Shown: piece after piece, positions 33,551-44,800 of the stretch
Layout of the letters: every line of letters starts with the position of its first letter
Position numbering within the stretch: the stretch's first letter is position 1
From: Phytophthora quininea
Lineage: Eukaryota > Oomycota > Peronosporomycetes > Peronosporales > Peronosporaceae
Direction of reading: 5' to 3'
NCBI GenBank assembly: GCA_011947345.1
Contig: JAAVTG010000229.1
Span: forward strand, 669,529-733,528
Length of the DNA stretch: 64,000 nt
The notes under the pieces: generated by a model
What the model was told of the DNA's origin: nothing
What the model saw: the letters and a program-made list of their open reading frames with translations, nothing else
Database searches by the model: none
Program-made: the position numbers and the translations under genes

Positions 33551-34571
33551 TCATTCACTGTCTGTAAGATCAACGATATCGCATCTCCGTTTTTGTGTGT
33601 GGCCGCCCATTTCATTGACAAGCCGTTCGTATTTTCGACTGTACGCAGCAGCTTCCTAGACAAACAAAGCAAGCATTAGTCGGATACCTTGGTCCAAAAG
33701 TATGTACAATTTACCTGTCGAAGCTGCTCGCACTCGTATGACTTAGCCGCAAGTTTCCCCACCACACTCATCGTACCTTGCTCGTACTTCTTGATGATGC
33801 TCCTGGCCTCGCCCAGTTCCTGCGAGAGGTTCTTGATATATGTTCTGTAGAGTTTGTTCTTGACTCGCAACTCAGAGATCTCGTCCTCGGCCATACTACC
33901 AGTGCTGGCGACCCTAGAAGTGGAAAGAGCCTTCTTGAATCCGCAGATTTGATCGTTGCAACTCTGCAACGTCTTCGCCAGCAAGTTGTTTTCGCGTTTG
34001 CGCTTGTTGAGTTCGCCTTGGAGATCCAAAACTTGTTCTTTTAATGAACTGTTTTCGGCCGTCATTAAAGGCACCGAGTTGGTGGTCGCTAACTGATCTG
34101 ACGCCGTCGACGAGGAGGTCTATAAAACAAACCACAGGTTATGATAAGGAGGAAATGCAGAGAAACACGAAACAATTAGATGATACCTGGTGCCTACAGC
34201 CATGTTTAAGCTGTTTGTGTTGGACCAAAGAGCCTAACGCGCCGTACGCCTACAAGCAAATTGAAGAGGAATCAGCGATTAAACATGATCTATCACTGAG
34301 GTGTTTACCTTGTTGCATCCTGGCCAGTTGCACCGAAAGTGTCGCTCGATCTCCGACGCAAGTCGCCGCTGTCGTTTGTGTGGTGGCGACGGAAGAATTG
34401 ATGGATTGGTCTCCCTTTCTCGCCGAAGCCGCTGGGACCGAAGTTGTATCTGCCTCGCCAGCTTCACCGCAGGGTAAACAAACAAACCAACACCGACTAT
34501 AAGCAGGTTTAAAGCCTCACATATTGCGCGGCCATCTGGCGAGCCGTGGAAGTGCTGTCGTTTTTAGACAT
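33551..34571 (-). CDS. C2H2 zinc-finger coiled-coil protein with SUMO-interacting C-terminus
   Basis: Intact five-exon gene, 258 residues: exons 34571-34521, 34461-34309, 34249-34187, 34119-33715 and 33655-33551, all with GT-AG introns. The C2H2 finger is split by an intron (FRCNWPGCNK then AYGALGSLVQHKQLKH), exactly as in the gene at 15224-17204, so the two are paralogues. A KRQRR patch precedes the finger. Exon 4 is a coiled coil (LKEQVLDLQGELNKRKRENN onward). The protein ends in IVDLTDSE, a hydrophobic core followed by acidic residues typical of a SUMO-interacting motif. A nuclear role linked to SUMO is inferred; no partner is known. Confidence 0.85.
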
Positions 34572-34653
34572 ACTAATTGGAGACTGAGGTGAGGACGCTA
34601 ATGAACGAGGTAAGTTTCATAACTGACAATCACCAGTAACAGTAGCTGGAGGA

Positions 34654-35890
34654 ATTACGATTAACTATATTGTTATCAGGACTCCTCCAATTGTGGCGAT
34701 GCACAAATGCTGTTATCTACAGAAAGTGGGGAGCTCGTAGACAACCGAAGTCATTGGCATATAATGCGTTGGGGCGAAGAGCGAAAATCGGAGGATGTGC
34801 AGCGATGAAGCACCCCAGTCGAGACGTCATCGTGAACAACCCCAAGCATCGATGCAGGTGATCCCGGGTTGGAGGGTTTGACGACCTCAACAGCGATCTG
34901 AAATGTGCACCAAAGACTGAATAAACCCGAAAGCAGATTGACGCAGCTTCCAGTGGCGGGCCGTCCTCAAACTGATGTTTATTGCGCACGGTCCACAATA
35001 CGTAGAGGATTATCGAACGGTTGATCATCCAGAGGGTAGAGATGTTCTCTGTCGGACGTAAGCCCCACCGCCCACGTAGGAGCGTGCAAAGTGCATATCA
35101 TTGTCCACGTGAACGGGCCAGCCACCACGTTACACCAGTCCTTCAAAATAATATCCCAGAGTAGGGCAGCGCGAAGACAACCAAAGAAGACATGGTACTC
35201 CGTTTCAATAGCGTCACATCCTGGATATGCTCTCGAGTACCCAGTGTGCGAAGGAAGTGAAATCGTGACCGAGTAGGTAGTAATTTCCAACTTAGGCGAA
35301 ATTGGAGATCGGAGTATATTAACTGGGAGGACTACGGCCCGAAGCGATTTCAATGCGTCGATCGACGCCATCACTGTATCTGTCGAGCACTCGGGGTGAT
35401 CACGGTGGAATTCTTTTGCCAGCCTCTGACAACGAGCTACTGTTTCAACTCGTCGTTCCACTCTTTTCCGCTCTGATGCAGGCCATACAGAGCGTGTTTC
35501 ACCTTCCTAACGAAGCCGTCGTCAGGAGGAAAACCCGCAATCTTCTTCACGAAGTGAATAATCTTCAATCTCGCACTTGAAGAGATATTGCACATCTTGC
35601 TTCTGTAAAACAGGAAATAGGACGGTCCCCTTGAGAGTCGTGACGCCGATCAGCGGGAGATCTTATGCACAGCTACGTGGACCCCGCAAAAGTCTCCCGC
35701 TTGTTAGGAGAGCTGAGTAAACCTGGCTAAGATCCTCATAAAGTCGAATCAATTGACGAACTCGGTATCGAAGAGACCATACTGGAACCGCCAAGAGAAA
35801 ACGAGTAGTAAAAATTGGAGCCTTTGGCCAGCCACCATTCATAAAATCGAGCAAACAGCGACATCCTGTCGCCCTCGCGAATAGCACACG
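34654..35890 (-). mobile_element. LINE 3' fragment, copy 1
   Basis: Minus-strand pieces encode the tail of a LINE reverse transcriptase: an upstream part (RFLLAVPVWSLRYRVRQLIRLYEDL, 35663-35887) and the zinc-binding segment (CDAIETEYHVFFGCLRAALLW, 34979-35461) followed by LYVLWTVRNKHQFED. About 950 bases (34660-35613) are nearly identical to 37547-38500. No complete ORF remains. Confidence 0.75.
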
Positions 35891-36525
35891 AAATTTACGT
35901 TGTGCTTAACGAATCTGATAGTCACAACGAGACTCCATCACTCTACTTACCTGCTGGCTCTTCGTAAAATAAAAGAATGATGTGTTATTGTTGAGGACGA
36001 GCTTGTATTGTGAACGCTAAAAAATGCCTCGGTTTCCGCGGAAGCACATCGTCTATCTTGACTAAAACGGTTGCATTTTCAAGTTTGCTGGTTTGTAAGT
36101 GACGGCCGTACACTCCACGTTGCAGAACTCTCGTCTTCAGCGCGACTGCCATATTGGGTTTTCTGGCAGAGAGCTGAGTGTTTGAACGGATTAGAACACC
36201 GATGCCAAACGCTCCACAAACAGCACAAATTCATCTTGCTGAATTGATGAAGATGAAAATCATTCAGTTCGCTGTTAGCCAGAGGATAGCAAGCACACGG
36301 GGTGTGAAAGAAGTTTATCAACTGTGATACCCAAGGATCGGAGCTCGCAAAATCAGTTTAAACGAAAAGAGCTGCAACAACCGACATGATGATGTTATAG
36401 AAGTCGGTACCTGAAAACAAATGGGTCTTTAGTTTGAGCGAAAATGAGAAAATGGCGACTGTATTCAAAGCGCCAGTGTGGAAGCGCCAACGCTAAAAGA
36501 TGTAATCTTAGAGCTTTTCAGCTTT
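35891..36525. other. Intergenic, downstream of the effector gene
   Basis: No supported gene; short frames only. Confidence 0.5.
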
Positions 36526-36930
36526 TCAGTCTACACTACGTCGCGGCATTTTCTCAAGGTAGCTCTCGAACTCGTGGACAATCCTCGAGTAGGCCGGGTT
36601 GGAGTCCACGTTCAATGCGTTGTGGACATCTCTCGCCGTCCAGTTTGCTTTCCACAGCTTGTAGTAGTCAGGGTCGCGAGCAGAGCCAGAGTTCATCAGA
36701 CGGTTGATGAGTTCTGCGAGGTTCCGTTCTTCGTCGTCGTCGTAGCGAACCTTCTTGGACTTGTGGCTTCGCAGGAAACGCTTGACGTTGTCGTTCTTCT
36801 GGACGGTGGTAACGGGGTGAACTTGGTTGGGTTCCACCACCACCGTATCGTCGTCGGCGGTCGTGGAGAGAGCGTTGCTCGTTTGGAGTAAAACGGTAGC
36901 AGCGGCGAGTAGGAGGAACCAAACCCGCAT
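36526..36930 (-). CDS. RXLR-dEER effector with WY-type C-terminus
   Basis: 134-residue secreted protein of the oomycete RXLR class, which is delivered into plant cells to alter immunity. The start MRVWFLLLAAA at 36930 opens a signal peptide of about 21 residues (cut after SNALS-like sequence). RFLR is at 51-54, followed by DDDEER at 64-69. The C-terminal domain has a W motif (LWKANWTARDVHNALNVD, 92-109) and a Y motif (PAYSRIVHEFESYLEK, 112-127), matching one WY unit. The frame also runs 72 codons upstream, but the promoter at 36971-36985 argues against using it. It lies alone between two LINE fragments, the usual setting for fast-evolving effectors. The host target is unknown. Confidence 0.93.
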   Translation of the reverse strand: MRVWFLLLAAATVLLQTSNALSTTADDDTVVVEPNQVHPVTTVQKNDNVKRFLRSHKSKKVRYDDDEERNLAELINRLMNSGSARDPDYYKLWKANWTARDVHNALNVDSNPAYSRIVHEFESYLEKMPRRSVD

Positions 36931-37543
36931 GGTTGGAATTGGTTGGCTTCGCTCTTGGTTCTGGAAATTAAATTCAGGAATGAAGACGATACCGCAGCCA
37001 CGAATTGGTGTCCCGGCACGGCAGATCCTAAGACGATAGCGACAACGTGAAGGCCTATGCGACGAAGATTTTTCTTCATTGCCTGGCCGTATGCGGCCCA
37101 TCAACGTTTCCATCCTAAATAGGTCAACCATACGATTTTTAACCATTGCAGTACTAGAAAAGAATGCTACAACGACTTTGCACTGAAGCTAGATGTAGCA
37201 GGACCTCGCAGAGAAGGTAACTAATACTTGAATGGTGAATAGTACTTTTGGCGTACAAATTCGTGGGGGTTGTCGTAGCGATGAATGAACACCCTAGAAA
37301 GTAAACACAGCAGTTTTTGTTGTGTGCTCATCCGCCAAATTCCAACTTCGGCAATCTCAAAATGAACGTAGCCATCAGCTCGAAAACAGGGCTTGCAACC
37401 GCGACAGAATAATTTAACTAGACACATCGCGATAGCGTTGCTTCATTTCTCTTCATCCAAATCGCTGAGCAAGATGCTCAACAGTTAGACATGAATGTCA
37501 ACAAAGTCGCATTATTAACGAATCTGATAGATAGTATAATGAT
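36931..37543. other. Upstream region of the effector gene
   Basis: Apart from the promoter at 36971-36985 I see no supported gene. The sequence becomes A+T-richer toward the LINE fragment. Confidence 0.5.
36971..36985 (-). promoter_or_regulatory. Core promoter of the RXLR gene (Inr + FPR)
   Basis: CTTCATTCCTGAATT on the minus strand, about 45-55 bases before the ATG, is a good match to the oomycete initiator and flanking element. Confidence 0.65.
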
Positions 37544-38500
37544 GAACTATATTGTTATCAGGACTCCTCCAATTGTGGCGATGCACAAATGCTGTTATCT
37601 ACAGAAAGTTGGAGGCGCTCGTAGACAACCGAAGTCATTGACATATAACCCGTTGGGGCGAAGAGCGAAAATCGGAGGATGTGCAGCGATGAAGCACCCC
37701 AGTCGAGACGTCATCGTGAACAACCCCAAGCATCGATGCAGGTGATCCCGGGTTGGAGGGTTTGACGACCTCAACAGAGACCTGAAATGTGCACCAAAGA
37801 CTGAATAAACCCGAAAGCAGATTGACGCAGCTTCCAGTGGCGGGCCGTCCTCAAACTGATGTTTATTGCGCACGGTCCACAATACGTAGAGGATTATCGA
37901 ACGGTTGATCATCCAGAGGGTAGAGATGTTCTCTGTCGGACGTAAGCCCCACCGCCCACGTAGGAGCGTGCAAAGTGCATATCATTGTCCACGTGAACGG
38001 GCCAGCCACCACGTTACACCAGTCCTTCAAAATAATATCCCAGAGTAGGGCAGCGCGAAGACAACCAAAGAAGACATGGTACTCCGTTTCAATAGCGTCA
38101 CATCCTGGATATGCTCTCGAGTACCCAGTGTGCGAAGGAAGTGAAATCGTGACCGAGTAGGTAGTAATTTCCAACTTAGGCGAAATTGGAGATCGGAGTA
38201 TATTAACTGGGAGGACTACGGCCCGAAGCGATTTCAATGCGTCGATCGACGCCATCACTGTATCTGTCGAGCACTCGGGGTGATCACGGTGGAATTCTTT
38301 TGCCAGCCTCTGACAACGAGCTACTGTTTCAACTCGTCGTTCCACTCTTTTCCGCTCTGATGCAGGCCATACAGAGCGTGTTTCACCTTCCTAACGAAGC
38401 CGTCGTCAGGAGGAAAACCCGCAATCTTCTTCACGAAGTGAATAATCTTCAATCTCGCACTTGAAGAGATAGTACACATCTTGCTTCTGTAAAACAGGAG
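37544..38500 (-). mobile_element. LINE 3' fragment, copy 2
   Basis: Nearly identical to 34660-35613, including the zinc-binding segment (37863-38345). Right of about 38500 the match jumps: GGAGATCTAATGGACAGCTAC resembles copy 1 at about 35655, so some 45 bases present in copy 1 are absent here. Together the two copies bracket the RXLR gene in direct orientation. Confidence 0.75.
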
Positions 38501-38779
38501 ATCTAATGGACAGCTACAGTAACGGCAGATGAATGAAAAGCGAAATCGTCAATGAAGGAGAGGCATTATTCATACAGAGCTGACGAAGAGATCGCATCGC
38601 TTCGGACTGTGTTCTGCTGCTGCTCCTGCGGCGGGGTTCCCGTGGATGGCCGCCGGTGGGGTGCAGGCTCTTGTTCGAATAGATAAGGGCGTCGACGTAC
38701 GTCGCAGTGCCTTCCTCGTCCAAATGCACGCCAAGCCAAACGCTACACTCGCACAAAACACGGCAACGTACTAGCTCGT

Positions 38780-40391
38780 CTAGATCTCAAAGCGGTGCGC
38801 CTCCGAAAGCTTGTCGTGCGGAACCGATTTGCTGTAAAAGTCCTGCGCTGTCATCGTCTTGGACGTGGCCGGCACCTCTTGGGACGACACCAAGCCGTGG
38901 ACCGGGATGCCGTCCTCGGCGATCAGCCGCTGCAGCGACGCGGAGGACACGGGCGCCGCCGGACCGGAGCTGTTTACGGCGTCGTATGTCGCGGCGGCTA
39001 CTGCGCTATCTGTCTTGCTATCTCCAGTCAAGTCCAACGGTAAACTCATTAATGAGCCTGCGTCATTGAGTGAGGCCAATTGCTGTTCGAACGAGTCCAT
39101 GGACGAGAGCTTCCCGCTCTCGCCACCGACAAGTTGCTGCTCAAAGAGCCCCGAGTCTCCCTGAACCGACAGACTACTGAGGCGACGAGTTAAGCCGCCG
39201 TTAATCCACGAGTCGTCTGGCTCAACTTCGGCCGTCAGCGAGCGCAGACTGGCACTGTTGGTGTCTCCAAGACTCAGCATCGCCTTGAGCGTGCGGTGCG
39301 GAGGGCGACCGAGAGGTTTGGACGCTGTGGAGTCCTCCGCCACGGACTGTGTCAAAGGGTGGGCTGCTTGCTCTGTCAGAGGGTGAGCCTGCGCCTCCAT
39401 CCTCTGAATTGCAGCGTCAATGTCCTCACTAAAGTCGCGGAAACTCGAGGCAGACAGCATGCTCTTGAAGCTGCCGTTGCCCAGCGAGTTGTTTGAGTGT
39501 TCTCGCAGGAACTCGTTCAGGATCATGACGTCCTCCTCGCTCATCCTCTCGTCCGACTCGTCTCCCAGGGGATCAAGAATCGGCTCCAAATTTACGTGCG
39601 TCGTGGACGCCACGTTGTTGCTGATCGGAGTCGGTTGCACGTGCATCTCCATCTTCAGTCCTTGGGCTGGGACTGTGTACGGCACCTTCGGTCGTACTGG
39701 AGACGTCGACACAGGCGGGGCGTCGTCCGTCTGCAACAGCCGCGGTCGGCCCAGCTTGGTGTACGTCTTTTGGTTCGGATTCAAGGCCTTCCATCTCAAT
39801 TTGACCGCGTCTTCCGTACGACCGGGCAGGAGCTCTGCAATCTGCGTCCAGCGGTTGCCGTACTTCTCATACGCTTGCTGAATGGCTTCGTCTTCTTCCT
39901 CCGTGAACGGTCTGTATAGTCATACACATCCTTAAACACTCGTCCCCTTCTCTTAAACAAACCTTCTTCTACATTTAACGTACGACTTGTTGATGCTCGG
40001 GTCCAGTCGATTGCGCCAGCGCTCGGCACTGCTTGGCCGTCCTGCCTGGGATGTGGTTGGACACCTGGCGCCAGTTGTCGTAGCCCTTGAGCATCATCTC
40101 CATCAGCAGCGCGTCCTCCTCGACCGACCAGGGGCCTTTGACCAACCCTGGCTTCAGCACCTTGTTCCAGCGCTGCAGACACTGCGCGTTGTCCCTGCCG
40201 GGCACGCGCTCGGCCACGGCCATCCAGTTGCGGTGGCCCAGCTCGGCCACCGCTTTCTTCAGCGCCTCGTCCTGCTCGGGTGTCCAGCGCTTGCTAGTGA
40301 CGCCGCCCGTCTTCTTCTTCTGGGCCTCCTCCTGCTGGTTGTCGCTGGCCACGACGTCCCGCGCGCGCTTCGCTGCCGCCTCGGCCACCAT
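38780..40391 (-). CDS. 3R-MYB transcription factor, paralogue 1
   Basis: About 513 residues in two exons (40391-39984 and 39911-38780; intron GTACGT...ATACAG, phase 2). Three MYB repeats follow a basic N-terminus: R1 KRWTPEQDEALKKAV to CLQRWNKVL, R2 KGPWSVEEDALL to QCRERWRN, and R3 PFTEEEDEAIQQAY to AVKLRWKALNPN, each with the spaced aromatic residues. The rest is acidic, Ser-rich and probably an activation region. The R2 frame breaks near 40018-40024, where two bases are missing relative to paralogue 2. The intron position inside the R2-R3 linker is shared with the next gene, so the pair arose by tandem duplication. Oomycete 3R-MYBs have roles in sporulation; a similar role is inferred. Confidence 0.88.
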
Positions 40392-40840
40392 CGTCCAGGG
40401 GTTCCTATGCTTACGGAGGTGAAAGACTGAGGAAAAGAGAGCGGGAGTGTTTTGTACCCATGACGAGTTTCCGCCAATCAGATCAAAGTGAGATATTTGA
40501 ACCAATCCAGTGGAGCATTACTGCGTGGCCATGTGCAGACACTTTGTCCTGGACATTGCCTGCTGCAGGATGCAGGTGGCGGAACATCCTACCCGCAAGA
40601 TGTTTGTCTTTCGAGTTGCAACGCAAGTTGTGTACTGAAGCAAGTTACGCCACCAAACTTCACGCATCGGAACGCCCATTTGATTTATGCTGCACGGATA
40701 TCAATCTACTGTCGGTCTGCTTCGTGGACGGACGCCTCTTCCCCTAATAAAACGACATTCAGGACGCGTGAAGGAGCCCTCACCTTCCTCCACGTCTCGT
40801 TTCGGTCTCCAGTCGACCGCTTCTCCCTCTCAAGCCATAC

Positions 40841-42516
40841 TTAAAATTGTTTGCCTCTGCGGATCGGACGCATGAGCCCCGAGCTCATCAAGTCGTCAAT
40901 GTCGTTGGAAATGCCGGCGAGGTCGGGGAAATGCCGTTCGAGTTCCTCCGCGCCAGCGACCGCGTCTCTTCAAAGTCGAGCGAGTGCGTCAGATTGCGCC
41001 CGCTGGCTGTCTCGTAGCCGTGCGAGCTGTACACGTTCGGGTCCACCGGCAGGTTGGCCACCACGTCATCCTCGTGGGTGACGAGCTGGCCGCTCGCTTT
41101 CTGTTCGCGCCAGCTACTGATCAATCCCTGGAACAAGTGCTGGTCCTCGTGATCCAAGTTCTGCACCGCCTTCTGCAGCGACTCGGGGTTCTTAAACGAG
41201 TTGGTCAAACTATCCAGCATGCTGCTCGAGCTGGACAGACGGCTTCTGGCGCCCTTCTCGTTGGAGATTGACACCGTCGCACGGAACATCTCATCCAGCT
41301 CGCCACTAGCTAGCAGATCTTCCGGCGACATGTCCGTGAAGGAGCTCAGTCCTCTTGTGCTTCCGAAACTCAACAGACTGTTCGAATGGCTGCGTAGGAG
41401 CTCCTTGAGAATGGCAGCGTCATGCATCTCGTCTTCCGCTTTGGTTTCGCCTAGTGGCTCTATGATCGGCTCTGGGTATTCGCTCGCCATTGGGATTTGC
41501 GCGACATGGATCGGGTCTTGCCCTACAGGCATTTGCATCTGGGGAGGATGAAGCGGCGGCACTGGCATGGGGGTAATTGGTGCGCTAGTGTCTGGGTATG
41601 GCATTGGCGCTGGGTAGCCATTGGTGAACGGTACATTGGGGATCGTAGGTGGCACTGTAATGGGGCTCGTCAGCGTCGTGGCGATCTCATCAGGCGTCGG
41701 CGGCGCCATGGACCTCGACTTGTTGACCGTCATCCCAGGCATCAACTTGGGACGACCAGGCTTGGCCTTGACCTTTTGATTCGGGTTCAAGGCCTTCCAT
41801 CTGAGCTTAACTGCGTCTTCCGTTCGTCCCGGCAGCAGCTCTGCAATCTGCGTCCATCGATTCCCCATCTTCTCAAAGCCTTCTTGGATGATCGTGTCTT
41901 CCTCTTGAGTAAAAGGTCTGACGCAACAGCATGGATTAAAACGTGACTACAGTCTCCTTCCAGCCAATGTCCGTACGATTTGTTGATGCTTGGGTCCAAA
42001 TGGTTTCTCCATCTCTCTCGACACTGCTTGGCTCTACAAAAAAATAAATAAGATAACTACGAAATAAAACACAAAATATAACCACGTGCTTACGTTCTGC
42101 CTGGGATATGGGCAGCCACTTCCCCCACGAGTGGCAGCCCTGCAGTACCATTTGCTCCAGCGTGCTGTCCTCCTCAAACGACCAGTGGCCCTTCACCAGC
42201 CCTGGCTTCAGCACCTTATTCCAACGCTGCAGGCATTGCGCGTGGTTGCGGCCGTCCACGCGGCTGGCGATAGCCTTCCAGTTGCGCTGGCCGAACTCCT
42301 CCACGGCCTTGCGCAGCGCGTCGTCCTGCTCGGGCGTCCAGCGCTTGCCCTTCTCGTCTTCGCGGGGCTTCTGCGCGTCGCTGGGCGTCTCGTGGCCCGA
42401 CAGCAGCAGCGACGGGTCCACGTCCTCTCGCTCGCGCTTGAGCGGCTCGGCTGCGTGGAGGTGGCGGGGGTGAGAGGCTGCTTCATGCACACAGAGAGCG
42501 ACAAGCACGTACCCAT
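40841..42516 (-). CDS. 3R-MYB transcription factor, paralogue 2
   Basis: About 498 residues in four exons: 42516-42513 (only ATGG), 42450-42094, 42033-41977 and 41917-40841. R1 (KRWTPEQDDALRKAV), R2 (KGHWSFEEDSTLEQM, with an intron after the GRT) and R3 (PFTQEEDTIIQEGF to LRWKALNPN) match paralogue 1. The C-terminus ends in an acidic segment EELERHFPDLAGISND then DDLMSSGLM. Two single-base breaks lie at a C5 run at 42122-42126 and near 40953, and repairing them restores a continuous protein. The four-base first coding exon is unusual but gives a start (MAEPLKRE) similar to paralogue 1 (MVAEAAAKRA). It is divergent from the thioesterase gene at 43196. Confidence 0.85.
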
Positions 42517-43195
42517 CGTTGACGTCCAGAGGGCGATAGTGTAAGTGAGGACGAGTGAGCAGGCGTATATGGGTCGGTCGCGCGAGGACAGGAAGATGGT
42601 GAACACGGACGAAGTATGGATAGGAATAAGTACGAATCGTACTTAGAATCTCATTTGACTGGGGATTTGTAGGCATGGGTCGCTGTGTCGCCAATAGAAG
42701 GCTCGCGCACCAGACTGTGCTTGAAGTTGTGTGGCCGTCCAATGCGTGCAATCCGAGCACGGGCTTGAAGCTTTGCGCCGACCAGGCCGAGAGGAGGATA
42801 GACACGTACCGGCGTCAGGGTGAGCGTGTTGGCAAGGACGTGGAGCAGACAACGCAGACTGCAAGGATGTTCCAGACCTACTAGACAACTGCTAACTGCT
42901 CCTCGCCTTGCACAATCGAACGGAAGATTCCTGGGCTGCTTGGGCGTGTTTGAAGTCGCCGTCTTCCGGACGTGGTGATTGCAGAGGCCACCAGGACACC
43001 TCTCGCTGATGACGATGCGGCCCGCATGCGGGTGGTGGGAGGGAATCGGCGGGGTCCGCGGTCCGACGAGTCGACACGGTGTCCTAGAGCGGGCGCGTGT
43101 CAAGCCTGACTTGCGTATCCCTCCGGTCCGGTGGCCAGCGATTGATGAAACCTCGCGCCAGTCTCAATCTCGGCGTCGACGGAGCTCATTCAGCC
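42517..43195. promoter_or_regulatory. Intergenic region between divergent MYB and thioesterase genes
   Basis: About 680 bases serving both promoters. No coding sequence is supported. Confidence 0.4.
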
Positions 43196-44687
43196 ATGCT
43201 GACCAAGGCTGCGATTCCGCGTGCGGTCGACACGCCGTCGCAAGACATCGTGCAGACTATCGACGGACGGAAAATCGTGTTGCTCAGCGACACTCGAATG
43301 GACTTTGGCGACGTCGCGGTATGCGCGTTCAGGGCTTGGTGGCCGCAAGGTTCTGATTGATATGTGTTTGTAGGGCGACGAGAGTTTGAGTGGGCGGATC
43401 ACGAGTGCCGCCCCGATCGTGGATCTTGTCGACCGTCTCGCTTGTTGTCTGGCGGAGCGGTAGGAGTCCTGTCCTGCCGGTACTTGGAAGACGGATAAGA
43501 CGTTGTGTTGATGATGGTGTGACTGTGTGGTGCGGCAGGGTTACTGTGGACCAGGGAACTGTGACGGTCTCGATCGACCGCGTGGATATCACGGGCCCCA
43601 TCGAGCATGGAGACTTGTTGCAGATGAAAGGTGAGGTGGTCAGCCTCGGACGATCGTCGATAGTCACGCAGGTATGCTTGCCATGACTTCGTCATATATG
43701 AGTCGAGCTAATACTTTATCTTCCAATGCCGACAGATGACTTGCTACCACTTTGATGTGGAGCAAGCTCAGCTCGTCGAGGTGGCTCGTGCAGCTGCGAC
43801 TTTGGTTGCTGTCGATTTTAAAACGTTGCGTCCTCGAGCGGGACTACCGGAACTGGTGCACCCAACAGACCCCACCTACCTCGCAATGCTCGAGAAAACC
43901 GAGGCTCAACGCAAGAAACTCGCAGGACAATGGCGTGCCGTGCAGAAGAAAATTGATAATCTACCGCACATTTCATCCGAGATGATCGAAGACTGCGGTC
44001 ATGACTACGTGGAGCTCGTGCCCATTCCTGACACAGAGCTGGAGGTTCAGACAGCATTTCTACCGAAGAATTGCAATCGCAACGGCACGGCTTACGGCGC
44101 GGATGTGGTCAACAGGATGGTTCGTTAAGAGAACTTGTTGAGTATGCCACGACGGCTCTAATTGTTATGAACATCAAAATTCAGGATCGAGTCGCATTGC
44201 AATGTGCTAAAGGATTCACTCGGAACACGCACATGATGACCAAGTCCATGAGCCGCATTTCCTTCCAGCTCCCGATCCGCATGGTTGATATGGTCGCGTT
44301 CGTAGCGAGAGTCTGCAGTGTCCGGTACGATGCGAACACTTCAAAATGAATGCAATGGTTTACTAACCTTGTTCGTGAGGTAGCAAGTATCACGTGGAGG
44401 TCGAAGTGGACGTCTTCATTTCGTTTGTTCACTCGACCAAGCGCCGCAAATCGCACACTGGGTATTTCACGGTGGCCAACTTGGATCAGATGTACCAGAA
44501 GAAACACGTCGCCAAGGGATTGCTGGTGGATGAGGAAGACCAAGACAGCATGAAAACGATGCTGAAAGCGCAACACCGCCGAGCTTTGGACATTGAGGAG
44601 CAGAAACTGCAGCCGCAATATCCTGGACCTCGCCACTTCAACGGCTGGAAAAAGATGGTCATGCCAACTTTGCACGGTCGGCTTTGA
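43196..44687 (+). CDS. Double-hotdog acyl-CoA thioesterase, paralogue 1
   Basis: Intact six-exon gene, 389 residues: 43196-43318, 43374-43459, 43539-43671, 43736-44119, 44185-44324 and 44384-44687. The family hydrolyses acyl-CoA to free fatty acid and CoA. The first hotdog covers SIDRVDITGPIEHGDLLQMKGEV; the second covers FLPKNCNRNGTAYGADVVNRM, then SMSRISFQLPIRMVDMVAF. In the second hotdog the usual NRNxTxFGGE is changed to NRNGTAYGAD: the glycine pair and acid are altered relative to paralogues 2 and 3, so activity of that half may differ. No clear mitochondrial leader is seen. Introns match paralogues 2 and 3 at several positions. Compartment unproven. Confidence 0.85.
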
Positions 44688-44800
44688 GAGACGATCACGG
44701 TACAGAACTGTTCACCAAATTCCCTTGTGCGTTACATCTTGCCGGCAAACTTGCTTGAATTACATACAATAAAATGAATTGGTGGTCTACGTTGTTGGGT

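Noticed and set aside
36931..37146. 72-codon upstream extension of the RXLR frame
   Set aside because: A core promoter lies inside it at 36971-36985 and the signal peptide begins exactly at the internal ATG.
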